Below, piece after piece: positions 37,884-48,203 of a stretch of DNA of 64,000 bases. The position numbers and the translations under genes were made by a program. A model generated the notes under the pieces. The model was not told the DNA's origin and searched no databases. It was given only the letters and a program-made list of their open reading frames with translations. Each line of letters opens with the position of its first letter. Position 1 is the stretch's first letter. Origin of the DNA: Copromyces sp. CBS 386.78 (taxonomy: Eukaryota > Ascomycota > Sordariomycetes > Sordariales > Sordariaceae); assembly GCA_030685235.1 (NCBI GenBank), contig MU839175.1, positions 1 to 64,000 of the forward strand, given 5' to 3'.

Positions 37884-40517
37884 ATGACGACCACGCACGT
37901 GCTGTCGCTTCCCTTCCGGAGGTCGACGCAACTGTCACTGTCGCGGGCGCTCCAGCAGTACATTTCCAAGAAATACGACCAACACCCGGACATGTTCCGC
38001 CAGGACCTCGACACCATCGACTCTTTGCGCCGCGACGCCGTCAACGTCCGAGAACCCCACCCGAGTGGCATCAAGAAGCTCCAGACCTACGCCGCCCAGC
38101 TGCTATGGATTGGCGGCAAGTTCCCCATCGACGTCGGCGCCGACTTCACCTGGTACCCGGCCCTGGGCTACCACACCGAACACCCTCTTGTCCAGAACAA
38201 CGTCAAGTACGAGCTGATGAACGTCCTCTACAACCTCGCCGCCCTCTACTCCCAGCTGGCCATGGCCTCCAACCGCAACAGCACCGAAGGCCTCAAGACC
38301 GCCGCCAGCTGGTTCTCCCACGCCGCCGGCGTCCTCACCCACATCAAGACCCAGGTCCTGCCCGAGCTGCGCATGCCCAACCCGCCCGACGACATGGACG
38401 AAGCCACTCTCGAGTCCCTCACACAGCTCTTCCTCGCCGAGGCCCAAGAGTGCTACTGGCAAAAGGCCGTTATGGACGGCTACAAGGACGCCTCCATCGC
38501 CAAGTTGGCCGCCCGCGTCTCCGACCTCTACAACGAAGCCGGCGAGGCCGCTATGCGCAGCGAGGCCATCAGCTCCGCCTGGATTCACCACATGAGCGCC
38601 AAACACCACCACTTCGCCGCCGCCGCCCAGTTCCGCGCCGCCAACGACTGTCTCGAACGGAAACAATACGGCGAAGAGATTGCCCGGTTACGGGATGCCC
38701 TCGCCTGCGTGAACGAAGGGCTCAAAGAGACCCGGGGTGGCTACCTCAGCAAAGCCGTCATCGAAGACCTGCAGAGCCTCAAGCGCCGCCTGGAAGAGGA
38801 TCTCAAGCGCGCCGACATCGACAACGACCGCGTCTACCTGCACATTGTGCCGCCCAAGACCGAGCTCAAGCGTCTCGACCGCGCCAACATGGCCGTTGCC
38901 CGCGTACCTCCCCAGGTGGCCAAGCCGTACGAGTTTCTCGGCGACAACAACTCGGAATTTGGGCCGGCTCTGTTCACCAAGCTTGTCCCCTTTGCCGTCC
39001 ACGTGGCCGTTTCCATATACGAGGAGCGCCGCGACAGGCTTGTCAACAACTCCATCATCTCCGAGCTCGAGTCCATGACATCCCAGCTCCACGAGATCCT
39101 CTCCTCTCTCAACCTCCCCGGCTCCTTGCAAGCTCTCGAGAAGCCGCTCGGCCTTCCCGGCACCTTGGTCCAACACGCCGACGAGATTCGCCAAGCCGAC
39201 GCCCTCTACCGCCTGCAGCAAGGCTTCGCCGACATTGACAAGCTCTGCAATTCGGACCTGGCCGTCTTTGAAGAAGGCCGGTCCCTCCTTCTCGCCGAAG
39301 AGGAAGAAGACAACCGACTGCGTCTCAGGTACGGCACCGAACGGTGGAACCGCCCACAATCCCGTCAGGACCCGTCTCCCAACGGTGGCGCAAAACTCTG
39401 GCGCCAGGCCCAAGATATCGAGGGTTACTTTGGCTCTTCGACGGCCTCGGACCAGGTAGTCCGCGAAAAGTTCAATGCGGTCAAGGACACATTGGCCATT
39501 CTTGCCGGGTCGGACCGAACAATCATGGATTCCATCCCCAACTCGCGACGGACCGACATCCCCGAGACCTTGAAGCCGGCCCTCGGAAGGCTGCGAAGCG
39601 CCTACAACGACGTGCAGCGTCTCGAGTCCCGTCGGCGCAAGCGCGTCGAATCCTTGCGCGCCCGCTCTCGCGCAGACGACATCAAGCCCGACATCCTCGT
39701 CGAAGCGGCTCGCTTGGAACGCGCGTACCCGACCACCGCCATTGCAACAGCGCACTTTGAAGACTTCTTTGAGAAGCGCCTTGACCGGCTATACGAATCC
39801 GAGCTGGAGGCCGTCGAAAGGGATAAGCAGGAGCAGGACAAGATTGTGCAAGAGGTCAGGAGGGCGAATAAGGAATTCGAGGCGCAGAAGAGGCAGGTGG
39901 ATAGAGCGGGAGGTGGCAATGGCGAGAGAGAAAAGGCGCTCCAGAAGCTGGATGCGGCGTACTACAAGTACAAGGAAATTGTGAGCAATGTTGAGGTCGG
40001 CAGAAAGTTCTATAATGATTTGAGCCAGATTGTCGAGCAATGGAGGGGTTTGGTAAGGGGGTGGGTGGGTGAGCGGAGGAGGGATGCGAGGAGTCTTGAA
40101 GAGTATGTTTCTCGTCCTACTCATTTCTTTTTTTCCTTACGGAAGCTAACAAGTCTCAACAGGGAAATCAACATGCCCCCTCTCTCCTCCCTCAACATGC
40201 ACCACCAACCATCTTTCTCGTATCAACAACACCAACACCAACCACCACCACCGCCGCCGCCGCAAATCCCTTTCCCCGACCCCATCCAGGCCCATCAGCC
40301 AATAGTCGAACAAGCACACATCCAAAGCTGGGCAGACAACGTACCACAACAACAGCCGAAACCAGTAGCTCCTGGGGTATGGGCGCCCAACATGGGGATA
40401 AACTTTGGTTCCCCGGCTGGCCAGGGGCAGCAGCAACAACAACAACAGCAAGAGCAAGGGCAACAAGGGCCGGTGAACGCTACTTGGGATCCTTCACAGG
40501 GAATTCGCTTCGGGTAG
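37884..40517 (+). CDS. palA: PalA/Rim20, BRO1-domain protein of ambient pH signalling
   Basis: Two exons (37884-40102, 40163-40517; intron 60 bp) give 857 residues. PalA/Rim20 binds YPxL motifs of the transcription factor PacC/Rim101 and ESCRT-III, bringing PacC to its protease PalB at endosomes under alkaline conditions. Seen: BRO1 domain from residue 1 (LSLPFRRSTQLSLSRALQQY, QHPDMFRQDLDTIDSLRR, AAQLLWIGGKFPIDVG, NVLYNLAALYSQLA) to about 390; a helical V domain (about 400-700, ending in a coiled coil EAVERDKQEQDKIVQEVRR); and a short proline/glutamine-rich tail (seven prolines, QQQQQQQ). The N terminus matches PalA more closely than the related vacuolar protein Bro1 (judgement by recognition). 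The other long frame at 37,733-39,238 is a shadow. Confidence 0.9.
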   Translation: MTTTHVLSLPFRRSTQLSLSRALQQYISKKYDQHPDMFRQDLDTIDSLRRDAVNVREPHPSGIKKLQTYAAQLLWIGGKFPIDVGADFTWYPALGYHTEHPLVQNNVKYELMNVLYNLAALYSQLAMASNRNSTEGLKTAASWFSHAAGVLTHIKTQVLPELRMPNPPDDMDEATLESLTQLFLAEAQECYWQKAVMDGYKDASIAKLAARVSDLYNEAGEAAMRSEAISSAWIHHMSAKHHHFAAAAQFRAANDCLERKQYGEEIARLRDALACVNEGLKETRGGYLSKAVIEDLQSLKRRLEEDLKRADIDNDRVYLHIVPPKTELKRLDRANMAVARVPPQVAKPYEFLGDNNSEFGPALFTKLVPFAVHVAVSIYEERRDRLVNNSIISELESMTSQLHEILSSLNLPGSLQALEKPLGLPGTLVQHADEIRQADALYRLQQGFADIDKLCNSDLAVFEEGRSLLLAEEEEDNRLRLRYGTERWNRPQSRQDPSPNGGAKLWRQAQDIEGYFGSSTASDQVVREKFNAVKDTLAILAGSDRTIMDSIPNSRRTDIPETLKPALGRLRSAYNDVQRLESRRRKRVESLRARSRADDIKPDILVEAARLERAYPTTAIATAHFEDFFEKRLDRLYESELEAVERDKQEQDKIVQEVRRANKEFEAQKRQVDRAGGGNGEREKALQKLDAAYYKYKEIVSNVEVGRKFYNDLSQIVEQWRGLVRGWVGERRRDARSLEEYVSRPTHFFFSLRKLTSLNREINMPPLSSLNMHHQPSFSYQQHQHQPPPPPPPQIPFPDPIQAHQPIVEQAHIQSWADNVPQQQPKPVAPGVWAPNMGINFGSPAGQGQQQQQQQQEQGQQGPVNATWDPSQGIRFG

Positions 40518-41646
40518 CCGGTAGTTGCATGCGGAGTTGAGTTGATGGAATAAAACTGGAAGAGGAGACAAAGACGGGTCAGTTACATATCGTTAGGCAT
40601 AGCATAGCGGGATTGGAATTCACTAGATCTATATCTTTATACGGACGGGAAAAGAGAAGCCTGATCTTGGTACTCAGCGCATCAACTCGACTCCGGATCC
40701 TCCTTTTGGCCTCTTTCTCTCATATACTCTATTAGATCCACCTCAAGGTCAGTGTCCGCACCACACGGACCGGCTTCGGACCTTTGAGACTCACATTGTG
40801 TCTGCTGTTATGAGTTTCCGGACTGGTGACTGGAGTCTCTCCTTTTCCGCTGTCCCGTCCTGTTGCAAAGCTTGATATGGATTATGGTAGAGGAACAATT
40901 AGTGTTGCCTTTGTGGTCACCGCAGGGTATTTTTACTTCTATTGTACTATTTGCCTGGGATCTGAATCACATATCACGTTATCTGTAGTCTAGTCGTCGA
41001 ATTCCCGAACGGGTAAGCATTGAACACGGGCTAAGGTAACAGAATATTACGCTCCTGTGCGCTTGAGGAGCTGTTAGTGCAATAACAGCCAGCCCACCCG
41101 GCCCAAATCCAGGCAGTTACCGGGTCAAGTCCGAACCATCACCGTGCATGCTGACAACATGAACCTGACCCCATCCATCATCTTGATATATCAATACCTG
41201 CCTAGGTACCCAGAACACCACCCATGTTAAACTCTCGCCAATACCATCAGCATGGTCTGGTACTGGCTGGCAACCAACAGCATCAATCGGTCGGATACCA
41301 CGCTTCGCTTAATTTCAAGCTTCCAGTCTGTGCCGCCTTCGTGGCTTATCTCGCAGCTTCGTGCAGCCCCCGGCTCGCCGTCTTCGTGGTGCCGGTAGGA
41401 CTCGAGTTGGGGTTGTCCGTTCCGTTCCGTTCCGTACACTACCTACCTGCCGTACCTACCTACCTTACCTTGAGATCTCGGGACCGAACGAAGCAGTCAA
41501 GTCAGCTTGGTTGGTGTCAGACGTATATCTGCAATGTATCTTAGGTACCGACTGTCAACAGAGTTTCAATAGTAAAGAAAGCCAAAATTTATTCCAGTCG
41601 GGCATGTAGTGCTGTTCATTGGATTTGGGTGATGGCAGTGATCGCC
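40518..41646. other. Intergenic downstream of palA
   Basis: 1.1 kb of ordinary composition. Near 41,420-41,470 there are short tandem pieces (TTCCG repeated; CCTAC repeated). No gene is seen. Confidence 0.5.
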
Positions 41647-41651
41647 GGTAC

Positions 41652-42321
41652 CATAGCGGGAAATCCCCCAAGGCATCTGGCCTAGTAGGGAGTTTCTAGC
41701 CTAGCTTTTTTGCCTAGCCTAGACTTTACACCTAGGCAAGTTGAAACACCTAGCCTAGTTGGCCAGGGAAAGCCTCTGATTGGCCAAGCTCCTAGGCTTA
41801 GGGGGTTCCCCTTCTTTTCACCAAAGTGATGCGGGATAGTTCTTTCCCAAAGTTTAACACCTTCCTTATAAGAGCAATAAACGAACCTCTTTATTAATCA
41901 ATTGGGCCAGTGGTTTAATGGTTCTTATCGTCGCTCTCATCATTGTGATCGCCAGTTCGATTCCAATTGGTGACAGTTTTTTTCGCGCGAAAAGTTTCGT
42001 ACGAAAGTCTGAATGCCCTCATCTGCTATTCGTGCGAAAGTGTGAATGCCCTCATTTGCCCGGACTTTGAAGTCGAAGTCCTTCGCTCTCGATCTCTCTA
42101 AAATAATTGTTAACCAAAGACTCCCATAGGGACCTCCAGAAGGTCCTTATAGGGGTCTTTAGCTTTTGCCTTTTTATACTCAAATCCGACCAATCAGAGC
42201 CCTCCGTTCAACAACTAGGCTAGGTGAACCACCTAGGCTAGGCCCACTATCTGGTCTAGATTCAGGACCTGGCCTAGAAGCCCCCCTTCTAGGCTAGACA
42301 CGCTCCTCATACTCCCGCTGC
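41652..42321. mobile_element. CCTAGG-rich non-autonomous element
   Basis: The outer parts are crowded with CCTAGGC, GCCTAGG and CTAGCCTAG words (41,680-41,820 and 42,210-42,300). The ends are imperfect inverted repeats: GTACCATAGCGGGA at 41,648 and, reverse complement of the right end, GTACCGCAGCGGGA. GGTAC flanks both sides (41,647-41,651 and 42,322-42,326) and may be the target duplication. A RIP-worn relative lies at about 5,800-5,990, which shows the sequence is dispersed. There is no coding capacity. A tRNA-like segment sits in the middle. Confidence 0.6.
41904..41975 (+). other. tRNA-like segment (pol III A-box and B-box relic)
   Basis: GTGGTTTAATGG (A-box-like) is followed about 36 bp later by GTTCGATTCC (41,955-41,964), which matches the core of the B-box. 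CTC sits where a tRNA-Glu anticodon would be. Acceptor and anticodon stems do not pair well, so it is not called as a functional tRNA; a SINE-like head is more likely. Confidence 0.5.
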
Positions 42322-42326
42322 GGTAC

Positions 42327-43376
42327 GTACAGATTTGCTCCATCCAGTCCATGTCGGGAAGCACAGCCGAACGGGGGAATCTAGTCCAGTCGGAAATGTG
42401 CTCGCTGCTGACTGCTGACTGAGGTGCGTTACCTATCTCACGTTGGTGCCCTGTTGGTGCTGCTCTGGTGGTGGTGCCGCTTGGGCTACCTAGGTATGAT
42501 GTCGCTTGCACGGTTTGGGTTGGTGTTTTGGGATTGTGGGACGGCACTAGAGATGATGCTGATGAGGTACCTACCTTAGGTACCTACTTTAAGGAAGGCT
42601 TGCTTGAACTGGACCTCTCGCCTTTGCTTTACCATTTTTTTTTTTTTTTTTTTTTTTTTGGTCTTGTGTCTGTGTCTGTGTCTGTGGAAGATGCGGTGAT
42701 TGTTCAGTCATTCATTCAGGGTCCAGTCAGTTTAGCGACATACTGAGTAGGTGGTCAACCAATTCGCATAGCACATTCTGTCCAGTTTCCCATCATCGTT
42801 CGTGTACGACGGGCATTATCTGATCATTTATACATACATACGACCGTCAAATCCCCACTGCAGTAGTGCTCGACCGATGTCAGTCCGGTCACGGAAAATA
42901 AAGTAAAGGACAAAGGTCCACCAGATTCAGTTGAATTATTCCAGTCTGTCAGACAGGTAGGAGGGACACTTCGTTGCTTGGGAATGAGGCCCTATTCTAG
43001 AAATTGAACATTTATGCCGCCCGTTGATGTCCCCAAACACCAGACGTCTGCCCCCTACCCATTGATCGTGTCCTCAACATACATGTAAGAAAACCACCTG
43101 TTGCGACCAGCGCAACCACATACGCCTCCAGGCCTTGATCTCCAGTCATTCCTGTTCCTCCTAGCTCATTGCACTAGCTGTCTGTCTGGGCAGTCTACCA
43201 TGTCGACAGGTCAAGGTATGTCCAGCACAACCCAGCCCTTCGGCATCGACCGCTTCGCTCGAAACCTAAACATTGAACCTCAAGCTCAAGACTCCCGTCC
43301 TCGTGCGCTCGCGGGCGACTGGAGGTCGGGCTAGGCCCACCAGCAGTGTAGTGTAGTGTAGATGGGGCAGCAGTGT
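42327..43376. other. Intergenic with a 25-base T run
   Basis: No gene is supported. A homopolymer of 25 T lies at 42,635-42,659, followed by TGTGTC repeats. Short frames near 43,101-43,334 and 42,468-42,746 have no family features. Confidence 0.5.
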
Positions 43377-43889
43377 TTACTGCCCCTGCCCCTGCCCCTG
43401 CTGCTCTTCCTTCTTCTTCTTCTTCTCCTTCTCCTCCTGCTCCAGCAGATACTTCTCCTCATCTTCCTTCCCTCCGTCGTACTTGAAGCCGTCCTCTGGC
43501 TTCCAGGCCTCAAGGAATTTGAGTTGTCTTTTCTCCGATTCCGGTTCTAAAGGGCAAGCCTTGGATCTCTCGCAGGTAGGCCTCCCGCAATCCTCAAACA
43601 CCCGCTCACACACCTTTTTGAGATAGCCCCCAACGGTCACGCTTTCCGGAATTATCTCCAGCGTAACGTCCTTGGTTTTACACCTGTTGTTTTGTATAAG
43701 TTTGAGGGGCTCTGTTAGCTTCAAATTCAATGTGGCAATGGAGGTCTGGTGTGGAGGGACATGGACTGGAGATTTGCATTGGAGATGGGATGATGGGAGT
43801 CCAGTCGTCTATTTTGGTATATGTAAAGTGGTGGCGCAGGAGAGACTAGGTATTAGGAAGATCACATAGGATTCGGGACTAACATACAT
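43377..43889 (-). CDS. Small cysteine-motif protein, paralogue 1, start codon split by an intron
   Basis: The proposed CDS is AT (43889-43888) joined to 43683-43377 across a 204-bp intron (GTATGT...AACAACAG), giving ATG-TGT and a protein of 102 residues beginning MCKTKDV. The family is not named. Cysteines lie at 2, 26, 33, 38 and 44 (VCERVFEDCGRPTCERSKAC), followed by a charged tail (KYLLEQEEKEKKKKKEEQ) and a QG-repeat end. There is no signal peptide. The motif C-E-R-V-[FY]-x-D-C-G-x2-T-C recurs in the gene at 45,193-45,564, which uses the same split-start arrangement; this agreement is the main support. If the intron is kept, the ATG reads only 26 codons before TAG. Expression evidence would settle the model. 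Confidence 0.68.
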
Positions 43890-44943
43890 TGCGATGGCTG
43901 TATGGGTGAAGTGAACTTGGGTGTTGGTGTAAGACCGGCGTATGTGAGCTGCTTGTGCTGAGAGCTACAAATAATAGGCGGCTACTGCTTTTCGGATTGT
44001 GGTTGGTGGTTTGAGTGTGTCTGGTTGTGTCTGGCTCGAGTTGTTCTGGTTGTCTCTGGCTCTGGTAGGATAAACATCTCCTTGGGAGGTCGACGATGGG
44101 GCATTTATACATTTTCGAAGACTTGCTTCCAGATCATGAGCTGGGCTTCTAACTGGCATCGCTGTCAGCCTCAAAGAACCACCAGACTCTAATCTGTTGG
44201 GCATTTGGAAGTTGGATCATGACGATGTTGGGTTGGTTGGTCGGGCTTGCGAGGAGATTTGATGCCGCGCATGATATTGTCATAGATGGTCCAAGACAAA
44301 GAAGTGTAAGAAAGTGGAAATATCGCCATCTTTACGGCCTAGATATCGAAGCCGGTAGCGGATAGGGAATTGTGACGAACAATATGATGTTGGATACTCA
44401 TTATGATCATTTTGGGATGTTGGACATCACGGCGGGTGATGTTTTTCCACTTCTTCGGCACATTCGACTTTTTATACACCGGTGCCAACAGCCCGTCCGG
44501 CCGTCCCTGAGCGGGAGGAACATCAATGCAGGCGTCTTGTCAATGCCAACAACCAACACGGTGGCGCCAAAAAGTGCGTATTCACAAGCAGAACGATGAG
44601 AGCAACGGGATGGGAGTTGAATGGTCTGAAGAATGCTTTCGACAATGTTCTGAAGAACTGCTGTTGTTCCGTCATCTCTCGGTCTACATCTCACTTGCGC
44701 TAACCAAAACCAAGAAAGGAAAAAAAAGGATAAAAAAAAAAAAAAAAAAACCGCTGCAGCCCCTAGCTTCGTCATGTTCTCCGTATCCCATCCAGATAAT
44801 CCCTCATGCCATCCAGGCTTTGGTTTCCAAATCCTCTTCCTTCAGAACGACACCTCCATGATACTCCATCATCCCCAGCCCTTTCTGTATCCATGTCCCC
44901 TTCACACCCCTATCGTCCCACGGTTCCACCCAACCCCCCCACT
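43890..44943. other. Intergenic, upstream of paralogue 1
   Basis: Promoter and 5' leader of the minus-strand gene at its left; AAC/CAGA-rich leader sequence on the minus strand. A run of 19 A lies at 44,732-44,750. No gene is seen. Confidence 0.45.
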
Positions 44944-45192
44944 CTACTCCTCCTTCTTAATCTTCTTCTGTTCTCCCTCCTGACCCTCAAAATCCGCCGG
45001 CGCATGACGCTTGCTCCCGGACCCGGTGCCCACAAGACCATCATCATCATCAACATCATCATGCCCCATCCCACCCATCTCCACATCGTGCATGTGATCC
45101 TCCTGCTCATTGACATTCCCACGTCCATGTCCATTCCCCAAATTCCGCTTATCAGGGGCATCCACATTATATCCCTCCCACCCTTCAGATTC
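44944..45192 (-). other. In-frame coding-like extension after the TAG of paralogue 2
   Basis: Directly after the TAG at 45,195-45,193 the same frame continues for 82 codons to the next TAG. The translation is polar and coding-like: GWEGYNVDAPDKRN, an Asp/Met/His-rich stretch (MGHDDVDDDDG), then a basic end (SKRHAPADFEGQ, QKKIKKEE). It could be a 3' part lost through a CAG to TAG change, a readthrough extension, or chance. Confidence 0.45.
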
Positions 45193-45564
45193 CTACTTCT
45201 TGTTGTTCGAGGTGGAGGAGTAGGTGGTGGTATTCGAGGTGCTGGAGGCGCTGGAGGCGCTGGGGGAGGTCGAGGTAGAGAGAGTAGGCTCGTAAGCTTC
45301 CGACTGCGGGCAAGTTTTGGAGCCGCAATCTTTGTGCACGGTGTAGACTCTTTCGCACTTGTTGCAATTGTCTTTGCCGGATTGGGAGACGATTTCGCGG
45401 ACTAGTTCGTCGTGGCACCTGTTGGGTGGGAACATAGGAGGGGGGTTAGACTAGTGTCTGTTCTCTAGGTAATGCTTTGGGAGACTGGAGAGGGAGCTTG
45501 AGGAGAGAGAAGCCATTGAAGAACAGCGGGAGAGTGGCGGAGGTGCACGGTGTAGTACTGACAT
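45193..45564 (-). CDS. Small cysteine-motif protein, paralogue 2, start codon split by an intron
   Basis: AT (45564-45563) joined to 45418-45193 across a 144-bp intron (GTCAGT...CAACAG) gives ATG-TGC and a protein of 75 residues beginning MCHDELV. Cysteines lie at 2, 19, 22, 32 and 37 (NCNKCERVYTVHKDCGSKTC); the second half is almost only Ser and Thr and ends SNNKK. It shares CERV-aromatic...DCGxxTC with the gene 1.7 kb to the left, so the two are probably an old tandem duplication. No signal peptide is seen. If the intron is kept, the ATG reads 37 codons and stops, so the protein depends on splicing. The frame continues openly after the stop (see the next feature to the left). Confidence 0.68.
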
Positions 45565-46358
45565 TTTGGCGGGTTGTTGGAGGGATAATGGTATCCTTGG
45601 TGATGTTTGTAATATAGCGAATGTTGTGGTTCTGGCTGTGGTGGAGTTCAAGCGATACCTAGTGATGTGAGTGACACTGAGAAGACATCTCGTCATTATT
45701 CATTGCTCAAGGAGGAGACGGGTCTTTATACGACGAGTGGTAACTTCCAATCATGCCCCCTTCCCCGTTCAGAAGTTTGCACCTTCCGATGACGATTTCG
45801 AGGCATCGTTCTTCCGAGCCTGAATCTGAACACGACATGGCAACGACGATGCATGTGGTTTGGCTTCACATCGTACATGACACTTCTTCTTAGCTCATCG
45901 AAACTCGACCAAGAAATGTTTGCGAAAGCTGAAGCAGGTCCAACTCCAACATGAATACGTGATGCATCGGTTGGGTCATTGGCTCTTTATGGGAACGGAT
46001 TCTGAATATGCCCTCCCCTTGAATATCACCAGTCATGGCCCGGGCTCAAATAACGCATCAAGGAACGCGCGAAGAGGCGGGGAATCTGTCAAAGGGGCAA
46101 CAGAGAAAGATGGCACATCGTAGTATAAGTAAAACCTTTCCTATGAATGGTAACTTGTCCAAACAGCCATAATAAACATTGTAACCTCAACCGGTAACTG
46201 TGAATACCTTCTTGTCCAGTGTCCAGTGTTCTGTGGATCATCTATCCTAATCCGAGCACATTCCATGACATGACCCTTTCCATTTCTATCCCAGTGCATC
46301 ATCATCATTACGAGGTATACTGTTGTCCTTCAACCCACAATACTCACGACAGACAGGC
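45565..46358. other. Intergenic between paralogue 2 and the glycosyltransferase
   Basis: About 790 bp of ordinary composition; short frames only. It holds the promoter of paralogue 2 and the 3' flank of the glycosyltransferase gene. Confidence 0.5.
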
Positions 46359-48203
46359 TTACTCGCTCCTATCAGGCAACCAAACAAGCTCTACGACGCC
46401 ATCAAACTTACTCATGGCCGTCGCGCCATCATTCAACTTCCACCTCCAGTCGTCATGCTTCCTGACATAAATCTGTCTGACCTCCTTGACCTTTCTCCTT
46501 TCTCCTTTGCTTACTTGCACCTTTGCAACCGCATCTTGCCCATCTTGCCCATCCTCACTCTGCTCTCTCTTCTCCGCACCCTCGGCGGTATCCTCAGCCT
46601 CATCGTCCCAGATGATCTCCGCCTCCTGCAAATCCCAGCTCAACTTCCTCCCCGTCTTGGCCAACCCCGCGCGCTGCGGTCCCCACTTGAAGTCCAGGTT
46701 CCAGCCCTTGTAATCCGGCGCCGAGCGGAAAGTTCCCTCAAGCTGGTCGAAATCCAGGTCGTCGGTGCCCTCGGGGTAGTAAGCCACCGAGAAGCCGTTG
46801 CTGATGACAAAGTCATCGGCGGTCTGGAACCGCTGCATCATGCACTCCTCTCCGCAGAGGTGGGAGACCTTGGTGTAGTGGTAGGGCAAAGCGCTGTGCC
46901 AACCTCCACCGCGATAGTGGTGTAGAGAAAGGGGCTGGATGCCCGACTCGTAGAACCCAGACGGATCACCGAGCATGTCCAGCTGCCAGAGCGAATCGAG
47001 AAGGGTAAGGCGGACGGGCGAGTGTTCGTAGATGCACTTCCTCAGCAGGACGTCGCCTTGGGGGCCCCAGCCCGTGTTGGCCTCCTTGATCTTCTCGGCA
47101 CTCTTGCACGAGGAGAAGTGCTCGGTGACGAGGGCGGCGAGCGGGACAGACAAGAAAACGCCGGCGCCGCCAAAGGCTTGCTCTCCGTGGCGCATGACGT
47201 TGTTAGAGTCTTCGGAGAAGGTGCCGATGTATTTGGGCTTGGTGTGGTCGTAGTTTTCGAACTGGGCGATCAGAGCGTGCAGCGAGGGGAAGAAGGTGTC
47301 GTCGTCGCACGTCACAAGCCACTTCTTCTGGGGGCGGAGGGGGTGGTTGTACAGCGTGGGGACGAGAGTCAGGTAGCGCACGGCCATTTCGTCCGAGGGC
47401 GAAGAGCGGTAGACGTCGACGTCGATTCCGACCGAGGTAAGCTGCTCGTGCACGTCGGCCATTTCCGAGTCGGAGGCGCCCATCAGCATCAGGAGGAGTT
47501 TGCCGCCATTGGAGGAGCCGTTGTTGTCGGTTAGCCAGTACTTCCACTCGTTGGTCGGATTGGTCTTTGGATCAACGAAGCGCTTGTAGGTGGTGGAGAC
47601 GCCGAACATGAAGTCGGAGGCGTTGGCGGTCGAGGGGTAGGGCGAGCGGGAGACGGGCACGACGAGAGGGGCCGGGCAGGCCTCGGGCTGATAGTGCTTG
47701 TTGACGTCGACGACCTTGACGTGGTCGAAGAGGAAATCTTGGTCGAGCGTCGTTAGCGACTTGCGAGCGATGGGTTGGCGAGAGACTTGGACGTAGCGGC
47801 GAGTGTACTCGAAGCGATCCTGAAGCTTGTATTTCTTCTTCCACTGTTTCAAACGGTCCATGTCGTAGTCGCAGCGCATGTTGCCGTGGGTGGAAATGTT
47901 TACGAGATTGTTAGGATGATCTAGCTGGTGGTCCCCAGTCACCTCGACCGGAGTGTGGACGCTGTCTCCTCCCCATCCTGCTTGTTGGTGATTGCTACCG
48001 AGTGGTCGTTGAGAGGATACGGCTTCCTTGGCAGTACTGGCCGTCTTAAGGAAAGCTGCCCGGACGTCGATGTCTCCGCCATGTTGTAGCAGTATTGTGC
48101 CGAGAAGGGTTATTGTGATGCAAAGAACGAGTGCCTTTGCGAGGGGGTTTCGCATGTTGAAGCAGCGGTGGGGTGGTGGTATTGTTGCGCCCATCTTGGA
48201 CAT
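46359..48203 (-). CDS. Fringe-like (GT31/DUF604 type) type II membrane glycosyltransferase
   Basis: Single exon of 614 residues from ATG at 48203. The start is chosen because the longer frame upstream begins with a non-ATG codon. A single membrane segment at about residues 21-40 (LAKALVLCITITLLGTILLQ) behind a short basic tail fits a Golgi type II protein. The lumenal part holds the fringe-type core: KLLLMLMGASDSE, KKWLVTCDDDTFFPSLHALI with the metal-binding DDD at 300-302, YIGTFSEDSN, FGGAGVFLSVPLAALV, and GWGPQGDVLLRKCIYEHS. Cysteines CGEEC lie near the C-terminal part. The family (DUF604, related to GT31 beta-3-glycosyltransferases) occurs widely in filamentous fungi, mostly uncharacterised; sugar and acceptor are unknown. 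The last 60 residues are charged and variable-looking. Confidence 0.9.
   Translation of the reverse strand: MSKMGATIPPPHRCFNMRNPLAKALVLCITITLLGTILLQHGGDIDVRAAFLKTASTAKEAVSSQRPLGSNHQQAGWGGDSVHTPVEVTGDHQLDHPNNLVNISTHGNMRCDYDMDRLKQWKKKYKLQDRFEYTRRYVQVSRQPIARKSLTTLDQDFLFDHVKVVDVNKHYQPEACPAPLVVPVSRSPYPSTANASDFMFGVSTTYKRFVDPKTNPTNEWKYWLTDNNGSSNGGKLLLMLMGASDSEMADVHEQLTSVGIDVDVYRSSPSDEMAVRYLTLVPTLYNHPLRPQKKWLVTCDDDTFFPSLHALIAQFENYDHTKPKYIGTFSEDSNNVMRHGEQAFGGAGVFLSVPLAALVTEHFSSCKSAEKIKEANTGWGPQGDVLLRKCIYEHSPVRLTLLDSLWQLDMLGDPSGFYESGIQPLSLHHYRGGGWHSALPYHYTKVSHLCGEECMMQRFQTADDFVISNGFSVAYYPEGTDDLDFDQLEGTFRSAPDYKGWNLDFKWGPQRAGLAKTGRKLSWDLQEAEIIWDDEAEDTAEGAEKREQSEDGQDGQDAVAKVQVSKGERRKVKEVRQIYVRKHDDWRWKLNDGATAMSKFDGVVELVWLPDRSE

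Noticed and set aside
37733..39238. 501-codon + strand frame overlapping palA
   Set aside because: Arg/Pro/His-rich shadow in another frame of a GC-rich coding exon; the BRO1 frame is unambiguous.
38688..39755. 355-codon minus-strand frame within palA
   Set aside because: Antisense shadow of the palA exon with no recognisable domain.
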